DNA of 64,000 nt from Miscanthus floridulus (Eukaryota; Streptophyta; Magnoliopsida; Poales; Poaceae), in the NCBI RefSeq assembly GCF_019320115.1, contig NC_089598.1, positions 28,005,491 through 28,069,490 of the forward strand. The letters run 5' to 3'. Below are positions 11,632 to 23,565 of this stretch, one piece after another. Made by a program: the position numbers and the translations under genes. Numbering within the stretch: position 1 is the stretch's first letter; each line of letters starts with the position of its first letter. The notes under the pieces are model-generated. The model saw only the letters and a program-made list of their open reading frames with translations. It had not been told where the DNA came from and did not search any database.

Positions 11632-11918
11632 GACTTCTGTGAAGTCGTGAGGGGGCTGTTATTGGAACTTTGATGTTTTCCCCCTTGGTTTGTTGTACCG
11701 CGTAGGGTAACTAAATAGGATTTAGGCACCTAGCCTCCATGTGGAGGACTGGCAAAGGCCATGAAGGCACACCATGTAGACATAAGTGCCTAGCCCTTGA
11801 GGAGGAGACTCGTTGGTAATCCATTTTGCACTAGGTGCACGTGAGCGTACCTGGTGGCTGTAGCCCCTGAGCCTATGGCCGACTGGGGAGTTGGTCGGAG
11901 GCTGAGTACCTTGGTACT

Positions 11919-14900
11919 CTTTTTTGGGGCTACACCTCAACCCAACTAGGGTACTATACATTGCCAGCTTCATCACCATCTACGAGTCCTTCCTCAGGAT
12001 GGAGCCGCACGTGGACCTCTTTTGGTGGATTTTCAGTGAACAAGCCCTGTCCGAGGGTAAGCCACCTAGAATCTCACCGATTAGGGGTTTGCCCTATAGA
12101 AGAGGCTGAAGCCATTGGTCCCCTACCCCATGTACTCCCCTTGTGACTCCAACCGAGGGTGGCACGGTGAGTGGTTCTACATTAGGAACCTAACAGAGGC
12201 GCCATTCCTGACGTTCACCGAGGAGAGGCCAGAGAGGAGGGAAAGCTGGTCGTGGGGTCCCACCCATTGGTAGAACAAGCTAGAGATTATCGAGACATAG
12301 CTTTGGAGGCTCATGGGGCATGGCCTCGATGGGTTGCGGGTCTTCCATACCTTCTTCCACCATCGGGTTGCCCCATTGGTGAAGAGAACGCGACCGATGT
12401 GGGAATACTCTGGCCCGATGGATCCCAACCGCGCGTCGCTGGAGGAGTTGTCAAAGGATGAAGTCTAGAGTCATCTCGGTTGGGTGCTGCAGTTGAGGGA
12501 TGAAGACTCCCTCAAAGGGACGCCCAGACCCCTTTATGCCGTGATGTTGTCCAATTTGGTATGTTTTTTTCTGTGACCTTTTCCTTCTTGTTTTGATGTT
12601 TTGATTGATTTTGAATTGCCTGTTTTGAAGGGACTCGTCGGCTATAAATCTCAGCCGCATCTTTCGAGAGGGCTAGAAGGCATGGTTCGGCAAGTTGCCC
12701 AGAGGGACGCTATGCTTGCGAAGAAGAAGAAGAAAACCAAGAAGGCCTGGAGGAGGTTTGATGAGAAGGAGATCAATCGGTAGGTCTATGGTGGTAAGAG
12801 CTAGAGCGATGTGGAGGCAGAGCTCAAGTCAGAGGAGCCCATGGAGATGGGTGATGACATGAGTTCCTTGGAGGACGAGGAAGATAGGGGCATTATTGTG
12901 ACCTTAGTGGAGCGCTATAAGCCCATGGCTACGCCCGTTGGTGGTGGGCGTGGTATGGAGGTGCGCGGTGACGTTCTTGAGTCGAGGAAGCGCGCCGTGA
13001 GTGAAGATGCCACCCTCGAATGAGAGGCGAAGTGGGCGCAGTTGCCACGCCCTTTGGAGGCATCGTTGGCTTCGCGACCCCCTGCTCCGAGTGTGGTGGA
13101 GCACGCTAGTCGGTCAGGGGGACGTGATAATTCCCTTGCATCTCCGAGGTCGACACGTGTGCACGATCCCCAATGGGGAGATGCCCCACCAGTTGCTCTA
13201 ATGGTTTCACCATGAGATGGTGGTCGCGGCCATTCGTGGGCTGATCGGGGACCGGTCAGGTCATCTCTTCCCTCGGTTGATGCAAGGGGGCGCGTGTCAT
13301 GACCCCCGAGCGATCCTCATCTAATCGGCTCATCGTCAGCCAGTCGGGGCTTTAGGGTTCTGCTGCTTTTGTCTGGGTATGTATTCATGCTTCCTTTTGT
13401 CCTCATAGTTGAGTTTTTGAGTGTGACTAACCTGCACTTGTTTGACAGTGGCCAGGGGCTGGCAGGACTAGGGATCTCCCCACCTCTCATGTGAGAAGAG
13501 TGGAGACCCAGCCTACAGCAAGTTGCAATGAGCAGCGAGGGAAGCAGGTTGGCGGTGGCGCAACTTTCCTTAATAGGGGTTGTGTCTTCCTGACCGGTCG
13601 TGAGCATGGCGGCAGCGGCGGTGATGGTGGCTATCCCCGTGGTGACGGCAGAGGCTAGGTCAAAGGTGACACTTGTGGTGCCTCCCTCAATGGTTGCAGA
13701 GGAGGAGAGAAGGGAAGGTGGGCTCTTGGAGTGGGAAGTAGGTTGGCGGTGGTGCAACCTTCCTTAATAGGGGTTGCATCTTCTTGACTGGTCGTGAGCA
13801 CGGTGGTAGCGGTGGTGATGGTGGCTATCCCCACGGTGATGGCGGAGGCTAGGTTAGAGGTGACTCTTGCGGTCCCTCCCTCGATGGTTGCGGAGGAGAG
13901 GAGGGAAGGTGGGCTCCCCATCTTGCCCGGTGGAGGAGTGCAAAGTTTGCCCGCCTGGTCAGAGCTAGAGGGGTTTGAAGGAGCCATAGCTAGGCCAGAG
14001 GTAGAGTAACCACTAGTGAGCCATGGAGTCTTGGTGGTGGACATCCCCTTCAATGGCGAGGAGGACACCAGGGTGGAGCCACCAGCCATCCTACCATCTT
14101 AGGAGTTGGTGATGATCTGGTCATCGCTTCATACTGCAATGGTTGGATTTTCTAGCGGGTTAGGGCAACCCACGAGCAAGTGTGGCCTTGCCCTAGTGAG
14201 CCAGGAAAGGCTCGGTTCATCCTTCGCGAGGACGAGGTGAAGCTTTGGCATCTACTTAGGGAGAGAGGACTATTGATGGAGTCCGATCTTGCCCTTACCA
14301 AGGCGAGGCTCAAGGAGGCCTTAGAGAGGATTGAGCTCATCCATCAGGCCATGACTGTGGACCTACCACATGTTGTAGAGGTAAGTTTTCTATGTTCCTG
14401 CTATTGTCTTTGATTCCATGGTATTTGAACAGTTGTTTCAGCACACCTGCTTTTGTCTCGTAGGACCTACAGATGATGTCGATCTGCAAGTCTCGGTTTC
14501 TATGGGAGGAGCACAGTCAGATGGAGCAAAAAGTGGGGCCTCATGGCGGGTTGATGAGCTCATGCACCAGCTAGAGTCTGCCTGTCGTGAGTCCCAAGAC
14601 CGGGCGGTCAAGGCAACGGGAGCACGGGCGGTGGAGATGCGTGCGGTCAAGCAGGCGACTATTGCCGAGCAGAAACTCAATGCGGCAAAGGCCCACTTGG
14701 CAGAGACCAAGACGGTGCTTAGGAAGTCCCTAGAGGCTCTGGAAGCAGAGCAGAAGGCCCAGTCGGACACCGAGTGGGAGGTTATCATGCTCCGGAGGCA
14801 GATCCTTGGGGCAGAGGAGTTGAACACTCGGCTACACTAGAGAGTGACCCGGCAAGAGGAAGGGCTCTCTATTCTCAAAAGCGCCCAGCTTGGTATGTAC

Positions 14901-15262
14901 CTGTTCTACCCTCAGTTGATGCCTTGAATTTTTCTTTTCCTTGCTCCTAAATTTGTCATCCATTTCTAGAACTGGGTGGAAAGATTGGCTCTCTGGAGCA
15001 AGAGTTGGATACGATCAAAGCAGCGGTCGGCCGGGGCACAGAGGTGTTAGCCCAGTCCCTTGAGGAGCAACATGCTCTCAAGGGATAGCTCGACCAGATT
15101 CACAACATTGTGTAGGTGGTGGTCTCTAAGGTGTTTGGGTTAGGACCGAGCACTAGTACGCCCACCGTCCAGCTGGCGGAGGTCCTGAATGAAGTTCGTG
15201 TGCTCATCTCCAATGGCATGTTCTACGGGACATCAGGGGTGCTGACCTCGGTGGTGACCCAC
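11919..15262 (+). pseudogene. Antisense extra ORF of Gypsy-A, exons 1-5 (interrupted)
   Basis: A plus-strand gene lying opposite to Gypsy-A, between integrase and the 3' LTR. Exon 1 carries a motif of the plant 'putative gypsy type transposon' family (I recall Pfam Transposase_28): LNPTRVLYIASFITIYESFL..MEPHVDLFWWIF near 11935-12030, then SNRGWHGEWFYIRN and TRPMWEYSGPMDPNRAS. Likely introns with GT..AG ends: 12559-12630, 13377-13448, 14381-14463 and 14893-14969. Later exons are rich in Lys/Arg (KKKKKTKKAWRRFDEKEINR) and Glu/Asp, then coiled-coil-like (SDLALTKARLKEALERIEL; KLNAAKAHLAETKTVLRKSL). Scattered in-frame stops show decay. Element B splits the last exon after 15262, and the exon continues at 28370 and 33397. 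The function of this protein is unknown in the literature I recall. Confidence 0.7.
13541..13925 (+). repeat. ~194-bp tandem duplication inside exon 3 of the antisense ORF
   Basis: The block starting GAAGCAGGTTGGCGGTGG at 13541 recurs as GAAGTAGGTTGGCGGTGG at 13735, and both run to GAAGGTGGGCTC. The copies differ by scattered substitutions and small indels. Both keep the GGTGATGGTGGCTATCCCC core. Confidence 0.85.
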
Positions 15263-15735
15263 TGTCGACGAAATATGGTCGGCAGTCTACCTAGGGGTAT
15301 GCCCTAGGTAGTAGATTGTCGGCAGACAGATGCGCAAGCCACAAACAAGACGGTGGCGCAAGACAGACACGAGGTTTTATCCAGGTTCAGCCGCCAAGAA
15401 GGCGTAATACCTACGTCCTGCGTCTAATTTGTATTGCTGTATGTCAATGAGAGATGTTTTTTAGAGGGATCCCCTGCCCGCCTTATATAGTCCAGGTGGT
15501 AGGGTTACAGATCTGGAAACCAATCCTAGTCAGTTACAATTACCATATGTGGCCAGATAAGGATTCCTATTCTAACCGACCCGGATCCTGCTTGATCGCC
15601 AAATCCGCCTTGACTCCTTATGTGGGACTCTGATCAGGTTGGCTGGGCCGCACGTCATCTTTCAGGTGGACCAGACCCATCGATCCAGGCCAGCCCAAGC
15701 TTAGCCGTAAGGGTATAGGGGTTAATACCCCCACA
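15263..15735 (-). repeat. Gypsy-B 3' LTR
   Basis: On the plus strand it runs from TGTCGACGAAATATGG to GGGGTTAATACCCCCACA. The hairpin-like GGGGTTAATACCCC marks the end. It aligns along its length with 27898-28369, with scattered substitutions. Confidence 0.93.
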
Positions 15736-15978
15736 GCTAGTCCTTGAGCACCATGTATTATGCTGAGACACGCCATTTGAACCTTCTCCGACAAGTAAGG
15801 CTTGAGTTCTTGACATTTCTGACCACCGTCATCGCCAGAGAAGTAAGTTGTCCAAAGAATGTATGGTGCTCTTAAGAAAAAAGAAAAAGATTTCTGTCCT
15901 GAGAAGTGTGCCCACTTGTATTTCTTGAAAGAAATGTAAGTGGTCTTGAAGCATAGCATCCTTGAATCGTCAGAGGTG

Positions 15979-16660
15979 TAGGGGTCAAAAAAACCAACAC
16001 ATTCACCGCAAGGTGAAGTGTGCCCACTTAGTCCCCAAGCCTGGTAGTAGGTGACATAGGCACATGGTGCTAGGGTCTAAAAAGAATTCCTAGTTAAGTT
16101 GAGAACCCAATTATCGTACAAACAAAAGTGAGATGCACTGGCAGGTGCATCATACCGACATAGTCCCCGAGCTTGCTAGAAGGCGATGTATGAACCTTGT
16201 AGCAAGGTCTAAATAAATGTCTCTCAACTGTATGTGAGTACAACTCACATGTAGCCGAGGAGAACTATTCTCCGAGCAGTGGTCGGAATAGTCCCCGAGC
16301 ACATTGATAATCCTTACAATCATTCAAAGCACAGGGGTCAATTAAAACACATTCACCGCAAGGTGAAGTGTGCCCACTTAGTCCCTGAGCCTGGTAGTAG
16401 GTGACGCAGGCACGTGGTGCCAGGGTCTAAAAAAGAATTTCCACCGAAGTTAAAAATCCAATCGTTGTACAGGCGATACAAGATGCACCGGTAGGTGCAT
16501 TGTACCGACGTAGTCCCTGAGCTTGCTGAAAGGCGAAATATGAGCCTTGTAGCAAGGTCTAAATAAATGTCTCTCAACTATATGTGAGTACAAATCACAT
16601 GTAGCCGAGGAGAACCATTCTCCGAGCAGTGGTCGGGACAGTCCCCGAGCACATCAGTTG
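15979..16660. repeat. ~350-bp tandem duplication in the Gypsy-B 3' UTR
   Basis: ATTCACCGCAAGGTGAAGTG occurs at 16001 and 16351. The whole block between, including TGTAGCAAGGTCTAAATAAA and CACATGTAGCCGAGGAGAA, is repeated with substitutions. Each unit ends in a GTGGTCGG..AGTCCCCGAGCAC word. That word is single in the first unit and expanded in the second. Confidence 0.9.
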
Positions 16661-16878
16661 TCGGAGCAGTCCCCGAGCACGGCAGTGGTCGGAACAGTCC
16701 CCGAGCACATCAGTTGTCGGAGCAGTCCCCGAGCACAGTAGTGGTCAGAGCAGTCCTCGAGCATGGTAGTGGTCTGGGCAGTCCCCGAGCACATCAGTGG
16801 TCTGGACAATCCCTGAGCACGGTAGTGGTCTGGGCGGTCCCTGAGCATTGTAGGAGTCTGATCCATCCTTGAGCACAA
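16627..16878. repeat. 28-bp minisatellite, nine units
   Basis: Units of the form CAGTGGTCGGAACAGTCCCC + GAGCACAT start at 16627, 16655, 16683, 16711, 16739, 16767, 16795, 16823 and 16851, exactly 28 bp apart, with growing divergence to the right. Units alternate partly between GTGGTC and GTTGTC at the left end, hinting at a 56-bp higher-order period. Confidence 0.93.
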
Positions 16879-17370
16879 AAAAAGCATCGAAAATACGAAC
16901 ACCATTGATGTATTTATTTGGTGTATTTATTTATCGCCTTTCTCTGCCAAGTCCAGTCTGACACGCCTGGTCAAAAAAGCAGATGGGTATAGTACGTCAT
17001 TCTATCTTCTTACTCTTTTCTAGCAAACAGTCGCTTGGCACCTGTATGGAGGTGCATCAGTGTGGTCCCTCTTACACTATCAACGAAGAGGCGCGTACAC
17101 TGGTGATGAAGGGGCGCGTTTATTGGCGTAGATCTCGAGGTTGTGTGAACAACCGTCTGCGGCGCGTGCGCACATCTCCCAATAATCTCGGGCGGACGAA
17201 ATGACGAAGCTCTTTGTTATTTATAATGTAGATCTGGTAAGTTACTCATACCGTTCCCCATTGTCATTCGTCGCCGCAACCTTCTTCTTCCTCTTGCTGA
17301 ACCCTATTCCTCCGAAAATCATCACCAACCCCCTCGCCACCGCATCCACCCCTTAGTAAGAGACAGACTA
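16879..17370. other. Gypsy-B spacer before the antisense ORF
   Basis: No coding signal was recognised. It includes a GTATTTATTTATC stretch and, from 17200, sequence that could be the 5' region of the antisense gene. No TATA box could be assigned firmly. Confidence 0.4.
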
Positions 17371-20300
17371 ATGGCGAAGAGAGATGCCCAGAAGAAAGGT
17401 GGAGTCATGGCGAAGGAGTGGTGGAAATCATAGAGCAATGAGCAGACCATCGAAGACCTCGTCGCCATGGGAGTGCTCCACAACAAGGCACTCGCGGGAT
17501 GGCGTGCGCCGGAAGGAGAAAGCTTCCCCGATCCATAACCAGGTGAGATTGTGGTGTTCGAGAATTTCTTCAAACGGGGTTTTGGGGTTCCAGTACACCC
17601 TTTCCTTTAGGGTCTCTACTTGTACTACGACATTGGGATTTGCAATCTGCATCCCAACTCGATTCTTCTTGTCTCCACCTTCATCCATCTCTGCAAGGCT
17701 TATGGTGGCTTCCAGCCCCATTTTGACCTCTTATGCCACCTATTCTGTCTATGAAAGAAAGGGAGCGGTGGCTCGAAGATAGCCAGAGGCGTCTACCTCA
17801 ATCTTCGTGACGGCATGAAGACCTAGTACCTACACTGCCCCTGGAACACCTCGCTGGACGAATGGTACAAGAAGTGGTTCTATATCCATGAAGAGCCGAA
17901 CACAATCACCCTTTGCGACATGGGGTTGATTCCAGAGAGGAAGAACAGCTGGTCAGAGAAGCCTGAGAACTTGGAGCAGATCACAGAACTGCTCGGGATG
18001 ATCCCATGGAGAAAACTGGAAGGTCCAAGTGTGGTCGGGAACTTCGTCAGCCAAAGGATCTAGCCCTGCCAGAAGAGGGTACATCCTGGCTTCGAGTACC
18101 AGGGAAGCGTAGATCCAACAAGGACCAGGAAAGAGGCGCTCGACAAGATAGAAGTCAAGGCCAGGATTGGGGAGCTATTCAACCTGGCTGACCCCAATTA
18201 CGTCAGGTTGAACGACATCGAGCACGCCTTCAAGCTGGCCCGACCTCCCCCAAAGGTAAATGATGCTTCCTTTTAACTGTAGAATCATGTTGTAACAAGA
18301 AATTGACTGTTGTCTCCATTATGTGTCTTAGAGTAATGGTCGTAACCGGGCAGCAGTGTTCGTGTCTCCGCCCCCCGGTGTGGATTGGCCACAAGTTGCT
18401 GGCCCAGCTACCTAGACCAGCGCTAGGACCGACGACGTCCACTGGGCGGCACTCGAGGCTGTAGAGGATGCATCGACCAGAGCCGCTGGCAAGCGTCTGG
18501 CTGCCAACAAATGACGCCAAGCCATCTTCCCCCTTTCGGACGATGAAGCAGAGGATGCGGACATCTTTCGGCTCGTCCCTCGAAAGAGGAGGAGACAAAT
18601 GGGGTCGATGGAGCAAGGTGGCTCCCCTGTGCCAGTAGTGATCGCACCGCCGACCACTGCAACACAGAGGACAAGTGAAGGAAACACCGAGCATCGTACC
18701 TCGATGCCTGTACCGGTGGTGGAAAGAGTTCTGGTGGAACCTGCCGAGCACGTGGAGCATGGGCGGTCGAGGAGACGCTCCTTCACCACATCATTGCGCG
18801 CTTTGAAGCTATAAGTATCTATAACTTTGATGTAAGCTTGTAATTTGTATTGAATACTATTATCTTCTAAACTTTTTTCTGATAAATTAGGTTGGCATCC
18901 ACCGAGAACCCCGACCAGCTAGCGGGGTGCGGCACAACTTCACTAGCAATGGTGGGAAAAACTGCCCGGCAGCCAGCCGTGGAGGAGCCTGTAGAAGGAA
19001 CTTCACCGGGACCTCAGCTGGCGGACGACTAGACATTAGTCCCTAAGCGGCTGGTCGAGAAGACAGCCGAGCAGAGTACATGTGCTCCGAGCACAAACCC
19101 TACTGAGGCAGATACCTTGGTGCCAAGGGAGCCGGATCAAGCCGAGGAGCAGCAGCCGGAAGTAGCACAGAGCACTCTTGCAGATGCAACGGCTCGTGGA
19201 AAAGCCATGGTGGTCGCGGAGACTATAGACTCCAGACCAGCGCTGCCCCCCGAACAGGAGGCTGAAGAGGATGAAGTAGAGGAGATCCTGGGCCATCCCC
19301 AAGATAAGCGACAACATGTATATGTATCGTGCTGGTGGAACGACAAATGGGTTATGCACGAAGAAATCCCAGAGGTCGAAGAGACCCTAAGAGTCGAATG
19401 AGCGGCAAAGCATCTAGTGACAGAAGTCCAGGTATGTTTGGCTTAACCACTTGACCCTATTATATAGTCGATCTATCTGACTTAGCTTTTCTATATGCAG
19501 GACTTGATGAAAATTGCAAAATACCAAAAGAGGTGCTTCGACCAGATTGAAGGGATCACAGCGGCCAATAAAGAACTGACGGCCGAAGTGGAACGCTTGC
19601 GGCGCCAACTTGAAACCGCCGACCAGGAGAGGACAGAGCGAGAAGCACAGAACCAAAACCTGGTTGGCCAGCTCAATAACAAAGAGCGGGAGATAACAAG
19701 TAAGTTTTCATCTTATCATAGCAAGTGCAGGACTTGTGTTGTTGCATTCTTGGCAGTAACAGCTGTAATGCAGGTTTAGAAGCTGAAGTGACCCACCTTC
19801 AAGGGGAGAATAGCCGTGTGACCGCAGAGTGTGGTCGCCTGAAGGAGGACAATGAGAAACTAGAGCATGACCAGTCTGAACTCCGGGACCACACAACCAA
19901 GATGAAGGAGGATCTGAAAAGTAAGTATTCCAGACCACTTTTTTCATTTTGTTGCCCACCTTGTCTTGTCGTGCCATTACATTTGATATCTTGTACGGTG
20001 TTCAGTTTTAAAAGTCAATGCCAAGAGGCATCTAGAGGCCGTGATCAAAGAGCATGACGGCTGGAAAGCACGAAGCCTCGAGGCCACCGAGGAGCGGGAC
20101 ACGTGGAAGAACCGGTGCCAAGAAATGGCAACTGGCATTGAGCCTGTCCTCGACCTTATCGACCTGGCGCTCACAGAGGAAGAGCCAAGGATGCCCCAGC
20201 TCGGACTAGTCGAGAGATGCAGACAAGCGTGGGGCTAGTTCCAAGAGTTCATGAAGGAGGCGGGTGAGTACACGGGTGCCCATGTACTAAGCATGGTGAG

Positions 20301-20641
20301 TGCCCACTACCCCCTGATCGATCTCAAGCGCCTAGAGGCTGGGTACCCGAAGGTGGTAGACCCAGACAAGGTAGAGGAGTTTCGAATGGCCCAGCTGGAC
20401 TTGTCATCAAAGATAATTGGCAACATTAACCTGTGTGGAGATGGCACAGCACCTGTATAGGGTACGCCATCGACAAGTCAGCTGGAAATGCCATCAGCTG
20501 CCATCCAACCAACGAAGCCTGCGGTCTCGACCAGCCAGGCACTAGCAGGGCCATCCCCTTTAGCTCGACTAGCACAAGAGTCCCCGAGACTCGAGTAGGA
20601 TATCGGAAGCGGCGAGCAGCAAGTGCCATGCGCCCCGACTA
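17371..20641 (+). pseudogene. Antisense extra ORF of Gypsy-B, six exons
   Basis: Plus-strand gene opposite to gag-pol. Exon 1 (17371-18255) reads continuously except for four or five stops. It contains the family motif VVFENFFKRGFGVPVHPFL, then CNLHPNSILLVSTFIHLCKA, GGFQPHFDLLCHLFCL and DEWYKKWFYIHEE (same family as the Gypsy-A copy; I recall it as Pfam Transposase_28). Later exons: 18332-18814, 18891-19431, 19501-19699, 19774-19920 and 20006 to about 20641. All introns have GT..AG ends, for example GTATGT..ATATGCAG and GTAAGT..GTTCAG. Exons 4-6 are heptad-rich (ELTAEVERLRRQLETADQE; ECGRLKEDNEKLEHDQSEL), predicting a coiled coil. The C-terminal part includes MVSAHYPLIDLKRLEAGYP. There is no transmembrane segment or known catalytic motif. 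The role is unknown. Confidence 0.8.
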
Positions 20642-21177
20642 GCCAATGTAATAGGCTTAGAGCTATAGAAGGAGGACATAGTTGTGTTATTGTAAACTTG
20701 AGCCTCTTCAGGTAAGCTTGTAATAACGTAACTATATATCATTATAAGCTTGTTTGCTTTGTATAAAGTGTATTTAAGCTTGATACTTTATGTTGGTGTA
20801 ACTAAGTAAGAACATGTTAATGTTCTGTCTAGTTGTACCATTATGCTCGACACATCATCCCGAAAAGTTTGTGCGGCCCTAGTTTTCCATGTGGTCGGAG
20901 TGTGAGGCCCGGTGACCTGTGCACATGTAGACACAAACAAGTCAAACCAAGGGGGACCTGCCGATCACCCATAACGTAGAGAGCGGATCCCATGCACATG
21001 TTAGGAAGACCGGAGACAGGGCCTGCTCCGAAAACCATAGAAGGAGTGGTGGTCGGCTTTTACTGGCTAAGTTAGAATAACCATAAAACTTGAAGTGACA
21101 CATTAGAGTGGTCGGAGAAATCATAATTGCTTTATTGAATTAAATCGAAAGTACAAGAGGAGTACATATCTCAGTAG
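20642..21177. other. Spacer between antisense ORF and integrase in Gypsy-B
   Basis: AT-rich non-coding stretch. From 20680 it has repeated 'ataagctt / gtaagcttg' words that could form the 3' end of the antisense transcript. No polyadenylation signal stands out. Nothing else was recognised. Confidence 0.4.
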
Positions 21178-22125
21178 TTAAGCATAGAAACGTCTAAGCT
21201 TGTCGATGTGCCACAAGTTTGGTACGTCCGTACCGTCCAGGTGAGCTAACCTGTAAGATGTTGGTCGTGTGACTTCCTTGATCATGAAGGGTCCCTCCCA
21301 TGGGGTTGCGAGTTTGTGTACACCAGCCTGGTTTGTCTTCCACTTTAGGACCAAGTCCCTAACCATGAAGAACTGCTCCTTAACATTTTTGTTGTAGTAC
21401 TTGCGTAAAACAGCAAGGTATTTGGCCATACGAACACAAGAATCGAGCCTTTTTTCTTCTGCGCTGTTAACTTCTAGCTCCCATACTTCATTGACCTTGC
21501 CCTCATCGAAGTTCTCTACCCATGCTGATCTGAAAGCTATATCTGGTGGGAGGACTGCCTCAGCGCCGTAAACCATAAAGTATGGTGAGATGCCGGTGTT
21601 ACGACTGGGCTGAGTTCGGAGGCCCCAAACCACGGCTGGTAACTCCTTGAGCCATCTTCCGGGAGCTTTGTCATTTTCTCTGTACATCCTCTTCTTCAAT
21701 GCGTCCAAGATCATGCCATTTGCTCGCTCAACTTGTCCATTAGCTCTAGGGTGTGCCACTGAGACGTATTTTACTACTATGCTCCTTTCATTGCAGAAGT
21801 CCCAAAAAGCGTTCCCGGTGAACTGAGTACCCAGATCGGTGATGATGCTATTGGGTATGCCAAAATGGTGGATGACCTGGTCGAGGAACGTGACAGCCTT
21901 TTCTGAAGATGCCTATACCAAAGGCATGTATTCTATCCACTTAGAAAATTTGTCAATCAGCACAAAGACGCATGTAAATTTCCCAGGAGCCGGTTTGAAG
22001 GGCCCGATCATATCCAGTCCCCAACATGCGAAGGGCCAAGAGGCTGGTATCATCTGTATCTCATGTGCTGGTACGTGGATTCTCTTGGCAAAGAACTAAC
22101 AACCCTCACAGTGGCGGACTAGCTT
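21178..22125 (-). pseudogene. Gypsy-B integrase core and C-terminus
   Basis: Integrase joins the cDNA to host DNA. The minus strand reads CWGLDMIGPF (first Asp), IITDLGTQFTG (second Asp) and ANGQVERANG (Glu), then the C-terminal region with TPWEGPFMIKEV and LWHIDKLRRFYA, ending at a stop at 21178. The zinc-finger half is upstream (HAASRTLVGKAF..FYWP, then CEGCQFFAK), with an in-frame stop near 22124. Another stop lies near 21911 (about PLV*ASSEKA). Catalytic residues are kept but the frame is broken. The open part from 21759 to 21178 is 193 codons. Confidence 0.9.
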
Positions 22126-23565
22126 CTATGCGTCGGCTACTGCTGACGGCCAATAGAACCCTGCTCGGAAAGCCTTACCGACCAGTGTTCTTGAGGCCGC
22201 ATGGTTGCCATAGGAGCCAGAGTGGATTTGGTCCAGGAGATGTTCGCCTTCTTCCTGGGTTATACACTTCATCAAGATTTCCTCCTTTGCGTTTTTGCGC
22301 CATAACTTGCCATCGATGAGCAGGTACTGCTTACTGCGACGCATCAGGCGCTCGTTTTCTATCCGATCAGTATAACCGCTGCTATCTGTTAAGTACTTGA
22401 TGAAAGGTACTCTCCAATCAGGCTCATGAGTGGTCAGAGGTGGCTCGGTCGTGCTTAGCGCCGGAACCATAGCCACCAATTGCTGGTTCGGAGCTTTGTC
22501 GACCGTGGAATCTTCCTCTTCGATGGAAGGCATGAGCAGGTCTTGGACGAATACACCATGTGGGATTTTGGCTCGGGATGATCCTAACTTCGATAGCGCA
22601 TCCGCTGCTTGGTTCTTGTCCCGGACCACATGTATGTACTCGATGCCATAGAACCTGCCTTCCAGCTTTCTTATCGATCTACAGTATGCGTCCATCTTTT
22701 TGCTGGTCGTGTCCTAGTCCTTGTTTAGTTGGTTGATGACCAGAGCCGAGTCTCCGTAGACATAGAGACGTTTAACACCAAGCTCAACCGCAATGCATAA
22801 ACCATGCAGGCATGCTTCATACTCGGCGGCGTTATTAGATGCTGGGAAATAAATCCTGAGGACGTACCGAAGCTGCTCCTTGGATGGTGACACGAAAAGA
22901 ACTCCGGCTCTCGCACCGTCAATGTTGAGAGAGCCATCGAAGTACATCGTCCAATATTCGTCGTATCCCGGAGAGGCAGGCGTGCTTAAGTCTGTCCACT
23001 CGATGATGAAATCGATGAGTGCCTGAGACTTGATTGTAGTACGGCATGCAAATTCCAAGGAGAAGGGGCATAGCTCCATTGCCCATTTGACGATGTGCCC
23101 ATTTGCATCCTTATTGCGAATGATGTCCCCCAAAGGATACTCGGTCATGACCACCACATGATATCTGTCGAAGTAATGTCTCAACTTTCGGGATGTTATC
23201 AGTATGGCATAGAGCAGTTTCTGAATCTGTGGATACCTGGTCTTGGATTCGTTGAGAACCTCACTGATGAAATAAATTAGCCACTGTACCTTATAGGTGT
23301 GGCCTGGCTCATCGCGCTCGACCACCATGGTAGTGGAGACCACCCGATTGGTTGCCGCAATGTAAAGTAGGAGAGTTTCATCTTCTCTGGGAGCAGTAAG
23401 GACCGGAGGTGATGTGAGGTATTGTTTTAGCTATGTGAAGGCAACGTCTGCTTCCTTCGACCACTCAAACTTCTTGGATGCTTTGAGTAGTTTGAAGAAT
23501 GGTAGTCCTTTTTCTCCTAATCTTGATATGAAATGGCTTAGAGCAGCCATGCATCCGGTAAGCTT
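22126..23565 (-). pseudogene. Gypsy-B RNase H region
   Basis: The minus strand after RT reads LTGCMAALSHFISRLGEKG, then a stop near 23432, [18 protein letters not shown], the RT-linked RNase H ([33 protein letters not shown]), and then a second RNase H-like domain: [28 protein letters not shown] and [14 protein letters not shown]. The presence of both an RNase H and a second, archaeal-type RNase H just before integrase is a Tat feature as I recall it. A stop (TAG) at 22714-22716 splits it from the downstream SIRKLEGRFYGIEYIHV segment leading to the integrase zinc finger. Confidence 0.85.

Noticed and set aside
16627..16878. CRISPR-like array
   Set aside because: Regular 28-bp period but the units are contiguous with no unique spacers, inside a plant retrotransposon.
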